A stretch of 64,000 nucleotides of DNA from Galdieria sulphuraria (lineage: Eukaryota; Rhodophyta; Bangiophyceae; Galdieriales; Galdieriaceae), in contig NW_005178465.1 of assembly GCF_000341285.1 (NCBI RefSeq), positions 1 to 64,000 of the forward strand, given 5' to 3'. Below the pieces are notes generated by a model. The model saw only the letters and a program-made list of their open reading frames with translations, was not told the origin of the DNA and did no database searches. Both the position numbers and the translations under genes were made by a program. Shown one piece after another: positions 45,348 through 58,140 of the stretch (positions are counted from its first letter, which is position 1; every line of letters begins with the position of its first letter).

Positions 45348-48072
45348 TTACGCATTCTTAGGAACATACTGTACACTCCGTGATCTCCCTCTACTCCATG
45401 TCTTCGATGAATGCGGTCGATAGCCATTCAAAGAAAACAATCGCACTTCTTGTCTATCCAAGTTTGTAGTCTCATCTGATGTTCTTTTTTCAGTCACTTT
45501 TCTCCACCTAATAGGATTATTTCCCTGGTTGGACACCTCTTGTGACTTTATCCTTCCACTGGCATTACCTGAACTCTTTCGCATCACTGAATTTGAATGC
45601 CATTTACGTCTCGGCGTGGCAGATATAGATGTGCTCTTATCTGGCTCTTCTTGACTCTGCGGTGACACAACTGTACTCGCGCCTAAATGTTGTTGATCAA
45701 CATTTTTAGGATGCTTTGCAACCCATTCCTTGGGTGCACGACTACTTCTTGTTGCTCTCGGATGTGCAAAAGGAGAGTCCATCTTCCTCCATTTCGGAGA
45801 TACTTTGTTGTTGTGTTTCATAGTTGTGAATGAAGTCAAACTTTGACTCTTGCCAGCTGCATCGATAAATGTGAGTTGCTCAACTTCTCCAACACTAAGC
45901 GATTCAGTTTTCCCTTCATGCCGTTCAGTTTGTTGTTTGTCGAGAAAAGGGGAAGTGGACTCCTTTGCCATCCACACTTTGCTGCTCTTCTTCGATTTAC
46001 TTGAAATATCGCGTTCTGTTGGAAATACTTTCTTTCTATGAATTCTTCCATTTTGAATAGACCTCTTTCGACTAAATTTCTGATGAAGTTTCTGCTTGGA
46101 GATTGGAATACTGGAAGTTCTGTCAACTCCAAAGTTGGAGTCAGACTGAATAGACCTTAAAGCACCGTTGACTTGACCCCACAGATCATCAGATAGGACT
46201 TTGTCGGTCGAACTTTGAAAATCAAATATTGGACTATTCCAATCCGAAGAATCACTCAACGCATTCAAATCTGACAATAATGAACCAAATGTTAAAAAAG
46301 ACGAAACATTCATTTCATCTTCAGCTTTCCTATTTCCCTCATTGCTACGATATTCCCTTTGAGTCCCTTCCGTTGATAAAGAAACTAAATCCACGTTGAT
46401 TTCCTGCTCCTGAGGATGTACAGGCGTTTCTTGAAGAGACACATCTTCAAAGAGTTCTTCAATATTATTTATCTCTGATAAATTTCCGTCGTTCGAACTA
46501 CTGAAAGCCTCTTTACTCTGAGATGTGGCTTTAGGCACAAAACTGGAAGATTTTTCTGACCAACGAGGTAAACTATCCTGATATACCTGAGTCTTTTCTT
46601 CGCGAAATCGTCCTTCCTTACGAAATGAGTCGCTGGCAACATATTCTAAAAAGGTACTCAAACGGCTGCGATAATTTAACAAATAGTTAAGCAATACAAA
46701 CCTTTCCGCTTTGATTCCATCATTTGTGTCCGTTGATCTGAAACCACTCTCCAAGTCCTCTGACCAAGATTCTCAGGAAATATTCCTCGACGATGCCCTT
46801 TAAGCTTTGAACTTGAAGTATGTTTGTATCTGCCACTCATTCCTTTTCTCGACGATGAATAGCGAGCCTTGGAAGCTTGAGATGGTCTCTCTCGCAGGTA
46901 ATTTGGGAGAGACACTCGACTGGCTTCATTATCTGCTATAGAATCATCTAAAAGTTACAAATCCAAGTGATTAGTCTATTTTTTCGAGAGGATGAGAGTT
47001 ACTCAATTTACTCACTTCTCTGGACTTCTCTTCCTGAAGTCATATTGCTATCTGATAAAAAGCCCGAGTTCAAACTTGGTCCGGCCATTTCACGATTTCC
47101 ATACGTAATAGTGTCTGACTCATATAGAGGCTCACCTTCATTGTAGGATATTCCATACTCCACAGCAAAATCTCCATCTCTCTCCGTTTTCCAACTTTGT
47201 TCTTCTTGTCCTGTGGAAACTTTGGTCTCCTCTTGTCTTCTTAATATTACTCGCCTTTTATCTTTAAGCGAACTTCCTTGTTCCCTTTCTATTTCTGATT
47301 CTGAGAAAATCTCGTTTTCTGTTGAATAAGAGACCCGCTCATTCGTTCTACTATTGCTGCGAACGTCTTGCGGTTCATTCTGTGGAGACTTTTCCGACTT
47401 CAATTCATCCAAGTTTCCTTGCGCTAGTCGCACTCCTAAAGCTTCTTCTGCATCATTTCGTGAAATAGAAACTCTGGCAGACAACTTCGAACTGTGACTT
47501 AGAATCGGGAAATTCTTCTGTTGTGAATCTGCATGCAAATCAATCCTCTGTGAATCCAATTGTGAAGATTGCAACACCCGATTGTTATCTTGAGAATCTC
47601 TGAAGTGTTCATCAGTATCCAAAAAGGCTCTCCCACTCATTGTTGGTGAATATCTAATGCTATGGGATTTCATCCTACTCGCAGCAACTGTTGCATAAGA
47701 GTTTGGTTGTTCTTGTCTGGATGTTTCCACTTTTTGTGGGCTGGAGTCCTTTCCATCCTTATATTCCGTTTCCGAAGTGGCTTCCACAGCAGATTCTTTT
47801 CTCAAGCTTGGCAGGTTAAACGGCAGTGGAACTTTAGGTGCTGCTCTAGAGAGTACAGAAGACTTCCCCAAGACTTGCATTCTTGAGTTTCCGACGCCTA
47901 TTTTAGCTCAGCATTAGGTTCCAGTTTCGTGACTAAGAATAAAAGACCAACCTTTTACACTTGCTTCAGTGTGAGGCTTCTGTTTGGGCAGAAGGGAATT
48001 CAAGTTGAAAGAGGTATATTTTCCTTTACTGGAGGAGTGTTCAGTTGGGGAAGAGACGTTAGGCTTTGGCAT
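45348..48072 (-). CDS. BAT2/PRRC2 N-terminal domain protein (MOS1-like)
   Basis: Four exons (48072-47952, 47897-47016, 46947-46702, 46645-45348) give 848 aa in frame; introns are 54, 68 and 56 nt. The first 65 residues form the BAT2 N-terminal domain: KYTSFNLNSLLPKQKP, GVGNSRMQVLGK and PLPFNLPSLRKE. The rest is polar, Ser/Arg/Glu-rich and disordered, with Arg-rich patches towards the C terminus (RGRSRSVQYVPK). In animals PRRC2 proteins bind RNA and help initiation on upstream reading frames and stress granules; in plants the related MOS1 affects immune gene chromatin and splicing. Which role applies here cannot be told. The signature spans the first intron, so it is visible only after splicing. 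Confidence 0.8.
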
Positions 48073-48215
48073 ATTGAATAAAGTGAACTATTGCAATAAA
48101 CAAAAACTTTCCAAAGAGGTCTCACTTGAACCGCTAATGTCAAGTGATGGGATGGATGGAAATCGCCCAAAAAAAAAGTCGATAAGATCGACGCCAACTT
48201 TCGGATTCAAACCAA

Positions 48216-50975
48216 TTATTCATTCAAGTATTTGTTCAACCAACTTAAGATATTCTCTCTATCACGTTGATACCAGGACGCTACTACATTTATCTCTTCT
48301 ATACTCTGTTCGATAATCCTTTCACAGCCCTCAACCTGATTCTCATGAAAGAATGTTTCGACTTGTTGCGCGTCTTCTTTGCTACTCAAACGACTAGTAC
48401 TGGCACGTATCAAGTTGCTCAACATATGATTTCCTCCATTTCCATATCTCTCTAACAAATCATTCCAATGCGTCTGCATATAATGCCAAACAAGTTGTGG
48501 ACCCTTGTGTCGATTCATTGCAAGCGAATATAATGCAAACATAAAGTCTCCAGGTCTTACATGTTTCCAACTCCAGTCTAGCATCTTTTCAGCCAACTGC
48601 GGATCAGGAATGCGACCCAACACTCTTAGGCAACGAACCTTCTCTTCATTTAAAGTAAAGGTTTCATACATTTCTTTCACTTTTTCATATTCTTCTCTTC
48701 CTCCCTGTGATACAGCAGCAGCCATAGCTACTATCCGTAAATCTGTGTCCACGCTATTTGGATCCTCAACATATTTATTAAAATGCTTTTTGGCAATTTC
48801 AATAGTATGAGAATCTTGATAATCTACCAACGCCTGGAGTACCTTTGGACGTAATAAGGAAATGGAATGCTGCTCATCCTCCTTTCTTTTCCAACCCAAC
48901 TGAGATGCAATACCTCGTAAAATATGACAAAAAAAACGATTCAATAACTGACTACAATGCTCATCATTTGTCCCAAATGCTAGTGAAAGACCTTCAAAAT
49001 TGGACAACAAATTTACCCAACAAGCATATTCGGTTTCGTCTTTAAATGAGCATATCAACAGCAAAGCAGTTGAAGTCGGCAAAAAACCACTTCTAGCAAG
49101 GGCAAAGGAATCCATTGAAAGTCCTAAACGATCCATGGCATCTAACTCGCCATTCTTTGTTGCTTCACTCAAAGCTTCCCATACAAACTGTGGGTAATTG
49201 ACTCTGTATACACCGGATTGGTAGGCATTTACTTTCAGCCATTTGTCTTGTTTCCCCAGCACATGATTCAGCTCTTCTTGAGGACCTTCCATCAAGCGAC
49301 ATTTCACTTGAGAAGGTGAAGAGGAAACAATGTAGCGCAACATCACTGTCCATTGACCACCTGCAGGTTTTCCATTTGCCAGAAAACGCTTTTGTTCAAG
49401 TATAAACTCCTTCTTTTCATTCAGTTTTATTTCGATCAAGGGATAGCCAGTTTGTCTTGTCCATAGACTCATGATACGTACGATAGGTTTTCCAGAAACT
49501 TGTTCCAAAGTTTTCCATAAGTCATTAGTGGTTGCATTTTTGTAAAGGAATTGTTTCAAATAGACTTGTAGGCCTTGTTGGAACGAGGAGAGGCTCATAT
49601 GATCTGCCAACATTCGTATCACTGAAGCACCCTTATTATAAGATATTGCATCGAATATTTCGTTAACATCACTAGCCTTTTTCACGTCTACTTCAATAGG
49701 ATGGGAAGACGCTAATGAATCTAACTTCAAAGCTGAAGCAAAGGTTGAGCTAACAAAGTCCTTCCAAACTTCCCAGTCAGGAAATAAATGATCAACTGCT
49801 AAGTAAGCTGCCCAAGTAGCGAAGCCTTCATTCAACCATAAATGAGTCCACCACTCCATAGTAACCAAGTTTCCGAACCATTGATGAGCCAATTCATGAG
49901 CGACAACTTCTGCAACAATAGTTCTTATTTCTGAAGATGTATTCATAGGGTCAACTAATAATAACATATCTCGAAAGGTGATACAACCCCAATTCTCCAT
50001 AGCTCCACTGCCAAAGTCAGGTATGGCTACGAAATCCATCTTCGGTAGCGGATAAGGTATTCCAAAGAAGTCAGTAAAGAAGTTTAAAGTTCGAATTCCC
50101 ACATTCAGTGCAAATTCACCTAAATGGGCTGATTCCTTCGCAGTATAAACTCGAACAGGTAAACCATTTGTCGTATATCCTTCGATATAATCAAATTCTC
50201 CAACTATGAATACCAATAAATAGGTAGACATGATTGGAGTTTTCTCGAAACGAACAACTTTCTTTCCAGCGTCATTGTACTGTTCTGAAATGACGTTCAT
50301 ATTGCTAAGACAATCTCTATCGGCTGGAGCGATCAAAGTAACTTCAAATGTTGCCTTGACTGCTGGCTCGTCCCAACAAGGAAAGGCACATCTAGCGTCT
50401 GTAGGTTCAAAATGAGTTGTTGCCATAAAACGGGTTTCTCCATCTTTCGTCCTATATTTAGCTCGATAGAAGCCAACCATCTTGTCGTTAAGAAAGCCAA
50501 TAAAATCAATGTATAAAGTTACTTCACTAGAAGCTTCAAACGGCTTGGGAAACTCCAAGCTTACAGTCTGTTGCTCTTTGTCATAGGAAACGTCGGAGAC
50601 AGGTACAGTTTCTGAGGAATTAAAGATACAATATACTTTGGTTAACTCCAAATCTTTCGAATGTAGGGTTATCAGACTAATAATATGTTAGTATATTAAA
50701 ATATTTGTCCACAGATACAAAGCTTACTTGGTCGTTTGCAAGATTTTCAGACGAACGACTACATTGCCCAAGAAATTCAAGTCCTTTCCTTCGATTGCTG
50801 CTTCTGAATTCTCCAATAAAGGCTCCAGGGTTAGTTGATAATGTTCAGGGCGTATATGTGAAGGCAACAGATGCCTTCCATCTTTTAAAGTTTCTTGCCA
50901 GTTGTTGTTGGTACTCATGCCAACAGACAACTCAAAGACAATATCCAAATGAGGGATAATGGGACAGGTTTTCAT
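48216..50975 (-). CDS. M1 family zinc aminopeptidase (puromycin-sensitive type)
   Basis: Removes N-terminal residues from peptides, mainly in cytosolic peptide turnover after the proteasome. Two exons (50975-50728 and 50676-48216, intron 51 nt) give 902 aa; a start at the Met at 50918 (MSTNNNWQETL) is also possible. Motifs: PEHYQLTLEP at the N-terminal beta domain, AFPCWDEPAVKATF, GSGAMENWGCITFR (exopeptidase motif), and VAHELAHQWFGNLVTMEWW with LNEGFATW supplying the second Glu of the zinc site. A catalytic Tyr is expected in ISYNKGASVIRML. The C-terminal ERAP1-like helical domain fills the last 350 residues. No signal peptide is clear. It diverges from proteasome alpha-5 over about 240 bp. 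Confidence 0.93.
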
Positions 50976-52273
<1,298 letters not shown>

Positions 52274-52548
52274 TAGGTTCAAAATCGTTGTCTTGTTTTA
52301 AAATAAAAATCCAACAGAAAAGGTTGATAATGAGAAAACAGATTTCATCATTTTGTGTTCCGAAACTACCCAAAATATCCTTGTAAAAGCTTTAAACGCT
52401 TTCTGTCGAAAGGGAACTCGGCCCTCCCGCCGGTAGCCCGCCTTTTAAGAATCCTTTGGTCAGGGAACGACGAAATTAACGATTGATGCTTTCCCAACGT
52501 TAGGTGGACACAACTAGCTCTTACCATCATCTTATCATTTTTGAGATA

Positions 52549-55038
52549 ATGAGCTCGCCTACAGGTTTCCCTGAAGATGAAACTGTGATAGAGTCACAGG
52601 GGGTAGTCCTAGGGGGTTCAAAAGTGCACAATAAACTAGATGTGTCAAACGCGACAGAGACGAACGCACTTGTGGGCTCACTGGGGTCAGTGGTTGCGCA
52701 CTACGACATGGACAAGGAAAAGAAAGAGGAAGTTGTCATTGCAAGTCCAGACACCCCAGTATTCGTTTCTGGAGCATTGGAAGGGCAGGTAACTCTAGCT
52801 CATGAGGCTGCTGTAGCAAGTTCGAATTATGAGCGAATGGAGCACACGGAAGCTCTGCCTGTCGACTTTTCAGAGTATCGTGATCATCATTGTGAAAAAC
52901 AAAATGTAGATAGTGAGAAGCACGAAGATACTGGGGGTATCTATACAGATGCTCTTTTTAATTGCGACTCAGCAACGAGTGCGAAGACCCAAGTAGAAAA
53001 ACCAAAGACTTCAGAAGAAGAAAAACTTTTTATTGAATCTGAAAATGTAAACGATGATAATGTAGCTAAAAGTTGCCGACCGGTTGAGGTTGCAGAGCAC
53101 GCTACAACTCAAGAAGGTTCCCACAATAGCGAAGGAAAAGACACAAACGTCAACGTGGCTGTGGAAATGGAAAGCACATCAGAACGCACAGTGAGTTCGG
53201 ACTCCAAGTCAACAGCTGTAGAACGTTCGCAAGTTGGGGAGGGAACAAGCCCTTTGAAAGAGGAAAACGCACTCACTGATAAGAATGGCGACGCTGCTGC
53301 TCCGAATTCCTCTCCAAGATTAAAAGTTATCGGAAAGAACGAGAAGTTGGAAAGAAAGATGGCATTACTAGCGAAACTGAACGAGGTCGAGTCTAGAAAG
53401 CTTAAGTACATGGAAAAGAAGATTACTCCCTCATCCAGTCCTATAGAGAAGCCATCAAACACAGACAGAATGTCACCACCGACTCTAGACATTCAGGCAG
53501 CCTCTCTAGGAGAATATAGTGAGAGTCGAGCTGCTTCATCGCCACAAGACTCGGAACGTGACAAATCATCTCGTTCGCTTCGACCACGAACTCCTGGAAG
53601 CCAGCGAAATACGGCAAAATTGATCATGTCGCCACATACCCCTGGTAGCGACTACAAAGAAGATCCCTTGTACTTTAAATGCAAAAATGTATTGAAGAGC
53701 TTGATGGAAAGAAAGGATGCTCGAGCATTTCTCAAACCAATCGACGAGTTATTCACCTCTGAAGAAATTCCGGGATACTTTCAAATTGTCAAACACCCCA
53801 TGGATTTAGGCACCGTACTTTACAGAATGGAACTTGGATTGTATCGTCATCCAACAGTAGAAGAATTACCAAAATACCCACAGTTCGACCTTGAAAGATT
53901 TAAGGCTGATGTTCGTCTTGTTTGGGAAAATGCCATGACATATAATTTGCAGGGAACTCCCTATCACACTACTGCAGCAAAACTAAGTGAAACATTTGAA
54001 AGGAAGTTGGAAGCTACTCTCAGAAGCTTACCCGAAACAAAATTGTTCAAGTCTAAGGAGAAGAAAAGACAGTCGGTATCCCGTCCTGTTCAAGAGAGAC
54101 CTGTAAAGAAACAGAATGTTTCGTCGATGAAAAGAAAAACACCTCCGGAAGCTAATTCAAACAAGTTATCTCATCATTCTTTTACGAAAGTGAAACCAAC
54201 AGCTTCAACAAGCGCTGCTACAACCACTGTTTCAACAGATAAAAAGAATCGAAATAATCATCGAACATATAGTAGCTTTGCTGCTGCTTCACACGCATCC
54301 ATGACGGCAGAAAGTCCATCGTCATCTATACAAAAATTACAGGAGAAGATAAGGGAACTGGAAAGAATGCAAGCTAGAATGGCTTCTTCCAGCATAGAAT
54401 ACCAATCACAAGATATTTCTTCGTCTCCTAGCCCTCTCGTGAATGTGCCGATGACATATGAAGAGAAACGTAAATTAGGAGATAATATCAACTTGCTTCC
54501 TGGTGACAAACTTGCAAAGGTGGTCCAAATTATCATGCGTCACAAAGGTTCCACACCTGTAAACGATAGAGAGGAGATAGAGATAGATATAGATGCATTA
54601 GATACCCGAACGTTGCGAGAAATGGAAGCATTTGTACAAAGTGCACTACAGAAACGAGTACAAAAGAAGAAGGGTTCCTCATTAGGTGAAACTTTTACCA
54701 CACAGACTTCATCAGTAACTAGTGAATTGGAAAATTTGAGGGAGCAGTTACGAAACCTTCAAGGAACTAATTATGATATGGGCATGACTTTAGAAAGTGG
54801 CCAGACAGTAAGTGCTACGAGTGGTGGGGGAGGGTTAATAGGAGGCGATGACGATAAAGGTTTTTCTAGTACTGCCCATGCAGAGGAAAGCGGTAATAAT
54901 GAGTTGAGTACCGTTCCAGAATCCTCTAATAGAGATTCCACTGAGCTGAAACAACAGCAACAACCATCTGAAGAACAAATGTATAGTTCTGATGATAGTG
55001 ACTCCACAAGTGACACTGCCTCTGTCTCTGATAACTGA
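52549..55038 (+). CDS. BET family bromodomain protein (GTE-like)
   Basis: Reads acetylated histones and recruits transcription regulators. Intronless, 829 aa from the ATG at 52549; the frame is open slightly upstream. The first 370 residues are acidic, polar and disordered, with a KLERKMALLAKLNEVESRK helix. A single bromodomain lies at about 373-495 (IPGYFQIVKHPMDLGTVLYRM, VWENAMTYN with the acetyl-lysine Asn). Basic Ser/Thr-rich linkers and a coiled coil (IQKLQEKIRELERMQARM) follow. The NET/extra-terminal domain is at about 635-705 (MTYEEKRKLGDNINLLP, EIEIDIDALDTRTLREME). The tail is Gln- and Ser/Asp-rich, ending in a run of acidic serines that suits casein kinase 2. One bromodomain plus NET is the plant GTE layout, not the two-bromodomain animal layout. 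Confidence 0.9.
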   Translation: MSSPTGFPEDETVIESQGVVLGGSKVHNKLDVSNATETNALVGSLGSVVAHYDMDKEKKEEVVIASPDTPVFVSGALEGQVTLAHEAAVASSNYERMEHTEALPVDFSEYRDHHCEKQNVDSEKHEDTGGIYTDALFNCDSATSAKTQVEKPKTSEEEKLFIESENVNDDNVAKSCRPVEVAEHATTQEGSHNSEGKDTNVNVAVEMESTSERTVSSDSKSTAVERSQVGEGTSPLKEENALTDKNGDAAAPNSSPRLKVIGKNEKLERKMALLAKLNEVESRKLKYMEKKITPSSSPIEKPSNTDRMSPPTLDIQAASLGEYSESRAASSPQDSERDKSSRSLRPRTPGSQRNTAKLIMSPHTPGSDYKEDPLYFKCKNVLKSLMERKDARAFLKPIDELFTSEEIPGYFQIVKHPMDLGTVLYRMELGLYRHPTVEELPKYPQFDLERFKADVRLVWENAMTYNLQGTPYHTTAAKLSETFERKLEATLRSLPETKLFKSKEKKRQSVSRPVQERPVKKQNVSSMKRKTPPEANSNKLSHHSFTKVKPTASTSAATTTVSTDKKNRNNHRTYSSFAAASHASMTAESPSSSIQKLQEKIRELERMQARMASSSIEYQSQDISSSPSPLVNVPMTYEEKRKLGDNINLLPGDKLAKVVQIIMRHKGSTPVNDREEIEIDIDALDTRTLREMEAFVQSALQKRVQKKKGSSLGETFTTQTSSVTSELENLREQLRNLQGTNYDMGMTLESGQTVSATSGGGGLIGGDDDKGFSSTAHAEESGNNELSTVPESSNRDSTELKQQQQPSEEQMYSSDDSDSTSDTASVSDN

Positions 55039-55095
55039 CACATCATGTAAAAATATTTTATAGTGCCCCATTTCATCAAAAATTTTCGTTATAAG

Positions 55096-57701
55096 TCATG
55101 TCTTTCCACCTTTTACAAAACTTGGGGCCAATACAAGTGCTATAGTTGAAATCAGCTTGATAAGTACATGCAATGAGGGCCCAGCGGTGTCTTTAAAAGG
55201 ATCGCCTAGAGTATCTCCCGTTACCGCGGCTTTATGAGTGTCCGAACCCTTTCCACCGTAGAAACCACGTTCAATTAACTTTTTGGCATTGTCAAATGCT
55301 CCTCCACCTGTATTAAAAAATAATGCCAGCAACAGACCTGTGGCTGTAGAAAACATTAAGAAACTTGCAACACATTTTGCACCAATCAATGGATCATCTT
55401 CATGCGTCCCGACAAATTTGAACAGGTAGCCAACAAAAGCCGGTGACAATACGGTGACCGTACCTGGAATCAGCATTTCTCTCAAGGCAGCTTTAGTTAC
55501 TATAGATACACACGCTTGATAATCTGGTTTCTGTGTTCCATTCATGATTCCAGGAAAGTTGGTAAATTGCCGCCGAACTTCGGCTACAACATCCTGAGCC
55601 GCAGAACCAACGGCCCGAATGGTCGTCCCAGAGAATAGGAACACCAATGATGCCCCTATAAAGCCTGCAAAAAATACTTCAGGTACTGCAATGTCGACTA
55701 TTTCTAAAGGTAACCCTGAATATTCCATGACTTCATCAAGAAATGCAGTAAACAAAAGAAACGAAGCCAATGCTGCAGTGCCGACCGCATAACCCTAAAA
55801 AATGGTTAAAAATCTCATTCCCTACCCCAAAACTAGTACAACTGCCTACCTTCGTGATAGCCTTGGTAGTATTTCCAACAGCATCAAGTTGGTCAGTGAT
55901 ATTTCGGACGTCAGATGTAGAAGCGCTCATTTCAACGATACCACCAGCATTATCCGCAATAGGACCAAAAACATCCATCGAAAGAATATATGCAGCAGTG
56001 CTTAACATACCCATCGTTGCAACGGCCGTTCCGAATAAGCCACCAACTGGTTCGCCATTTGAATCATAAAGTCCAGAAGCCTTTCTCCATGCAATAAATA
56101 GATTTCATTTTAAAAACTTCTACTTACATACCTGGCCAATACGATATGACATGAGGACTGCCAAAGTTATAGTCACTGCTGGAAGTAAGGTAGACTGTAG
56201 TCCAACTGATATTCCCGCAATGACATTTGTACCGGCTCCAGTCATTGATGATTTGGCAATATAAACCACTGGACTATGACTACAGTCTGTATAATAATGT
56301 GTTATCGCTATGAAAATATAACCTGTTCCCAAACCAATAAATGCGCACAAACAAAAGTACCAGCAAGCATGAGGTGCTGCTTCATGATAAAGAAGACAAC
56401 GACAAAGAAAGATAATGAGAATTCCACTTATAATTGCGCTGATTCGGTAACCTTTCATCAACAAGGCAAAAGGATTATTCTCAGAGGTTTGGGAATTGCC
56501 ATTTTCAAAAGTCTCATTGTGCTCAGAAGAAAAATCTCTGTAAAAATAACAAGACAGTCTCGACAAGATGGAAACCAAATAAGCCCAATTATCACCTCTC
56601 TGAACAGAAAGTATTCCAAACGAGCTGACTAACAGATCCATAGCGTGGACACTTAAGGGAAATAGTAAATATCCTGCACCAACTTGTGCTTGTTCCATTA
56701 AAACTCCACCAATTATCATCGCTGAAATGATTTCAGCTGCAATACTTTCAAACAAATCACTTCCTCTACCCTTTCATTGAAATTGAGTCGACATCGTTTC
56801 ATATGGCAAGCAAACTTACCGCACAATCTCCCACATTATCTCCAACAAGGTCTGCAATAACTGCAGGATTCCTAGGATCATCTTCTGGGATCGATGTTTC
56901 CACTTTTCCAATAATATCTGCTCCAACATCTGCTGCTTTTGTGTAAATTCCACCACCCAGTTGTGCAAACAGAGCTACGAATGATGCACCAAAACCGTAA
57001 CCAACAAGAAGCATCGGTATTCGATAAAATGGAATTTTCAATATAAACGAAACAGACGTAAAGAGTATAAAAATACCCAGCAAACACATACTAACAACGA
57101 GAATAGCAGAAAACGCTCCTGCACTTAATGCTATGGAGATTGCAAGATGACAATCTTTACTAGCTGCAGAAGCAACACGAACATTGGAGCGGACGCTAAC
57201 CCACATACCAACAAAACCTGCAGTTCCAGAGCATATTGCACCCATAAAGAAAGATATTGCTGTTGTGCAAGCCAAAGACAAAGAACCCACTGGGGAGTGT
57301 TCAGGTACTTGCCGAAACAAATATATTACAAACAGAAGCAACATACAAAATATTGTCAACTGTATAATGGTACCGTATTGTGTCCTAAGAAATCCATCCG
57401 CTCCCATACGAATAGCGTCGGAAACCACACGCATATCTTCGGTTCCTTCCTCTTGCATAAGAACCCACTTGGCAAGAAATAACGAAAAAAGGAAGCCTCC
57501 AAAAGCCACTGTGCAAAGGACAAAGGCAGCTACACGGATTTCTGTAGGTAAAGCCAAACAAGAAAAGAACAAGGTACAACCAAGTGCACCAATAAAAATA
57601 CGAAGATTAGTAGGAGTGCTAAGTTGCTTGCGACGTTTGCGATGAGGGCGGTTCCTTAAAATAGTTGGAAGCAAAGTTTTTGAATCCCCAGTCAGCCTCA
57701 T
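55096..57701 (-). CDS. H+-translocating inorganic pyrophosphatase, K+-independent type II (second copy)
   Basis: Proton-pumping membrane pyrophosphatase, paralogue of the gene at 25888-29051. Starts [12 protein letters not shown] at 57701 with a basic 30-residue extension ([12 protein letters not shown]) before the first membrane segment, and ends FVKGGKT at 55096. Four long exons are visible: 57701 to about 56820, about 56780-56130, about 56080-55860 and about 55795-55096. Motifs: [77 protein letters not shown] (Lys marks K+ independence), and [18 protein letters not shown] polar insertion rich in Asn/Ser (about 56480-56550) is not in the first copy. It has far fewer introns than the first copy. 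Confidence 0.9.
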
Positions 57702-58140
57702 AGAAAAAGTAGCAAACTGAAACTAATCAATCAGTAACCTCAAAAGCCGCGAAACGTTATAAATTTTGATGGAAGTAGCATTCTTAACGGTCTTTTGAGT
57801 CGCAATACAAAAAAATTTTCAAAGACCTAAAACTTTCCTATTCTGAAAATTGCAAATACAAAAAGTATTTCGAAATATCTTATTCATCATACATGCATAT
57901 TCTATTCTATTTGCACAAGAGTTGAAATATATTGGATTTGAGTTTTCTATGTGAATATGATGTTCTCTTTCTGAACTTTCCAGCTGAGCACTTTTCTTTT
58001 TTTGTACTGCCATTCGTTTGACGACACTCTGCCAGTTTACTTACAACGAAAATGTACAAAAGAGTTTTTGAAAAATTTCAATGCCATTTTCCATTTCGAT
58101 TTCTCTAATCGACACTCACTTAACCTCTTTGTTGTGAACA
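57702..58140. promoter_or_regulatory. Region between the second pyrophosphatase and XPG
   Basis: 439 bases separate diverging start codons, AT-rich and without any supported frame. Both promoters must lie here. Confidence 0.45.

Noticed and set aside
52400-52470. GC-rich patch upstream of the bromodomain gene as a tRNA or other structured RNA
   Set aside because: It has a short inverted repeat (ggccctcccgccgg area) but no cloverleaf, A-box or B-box.
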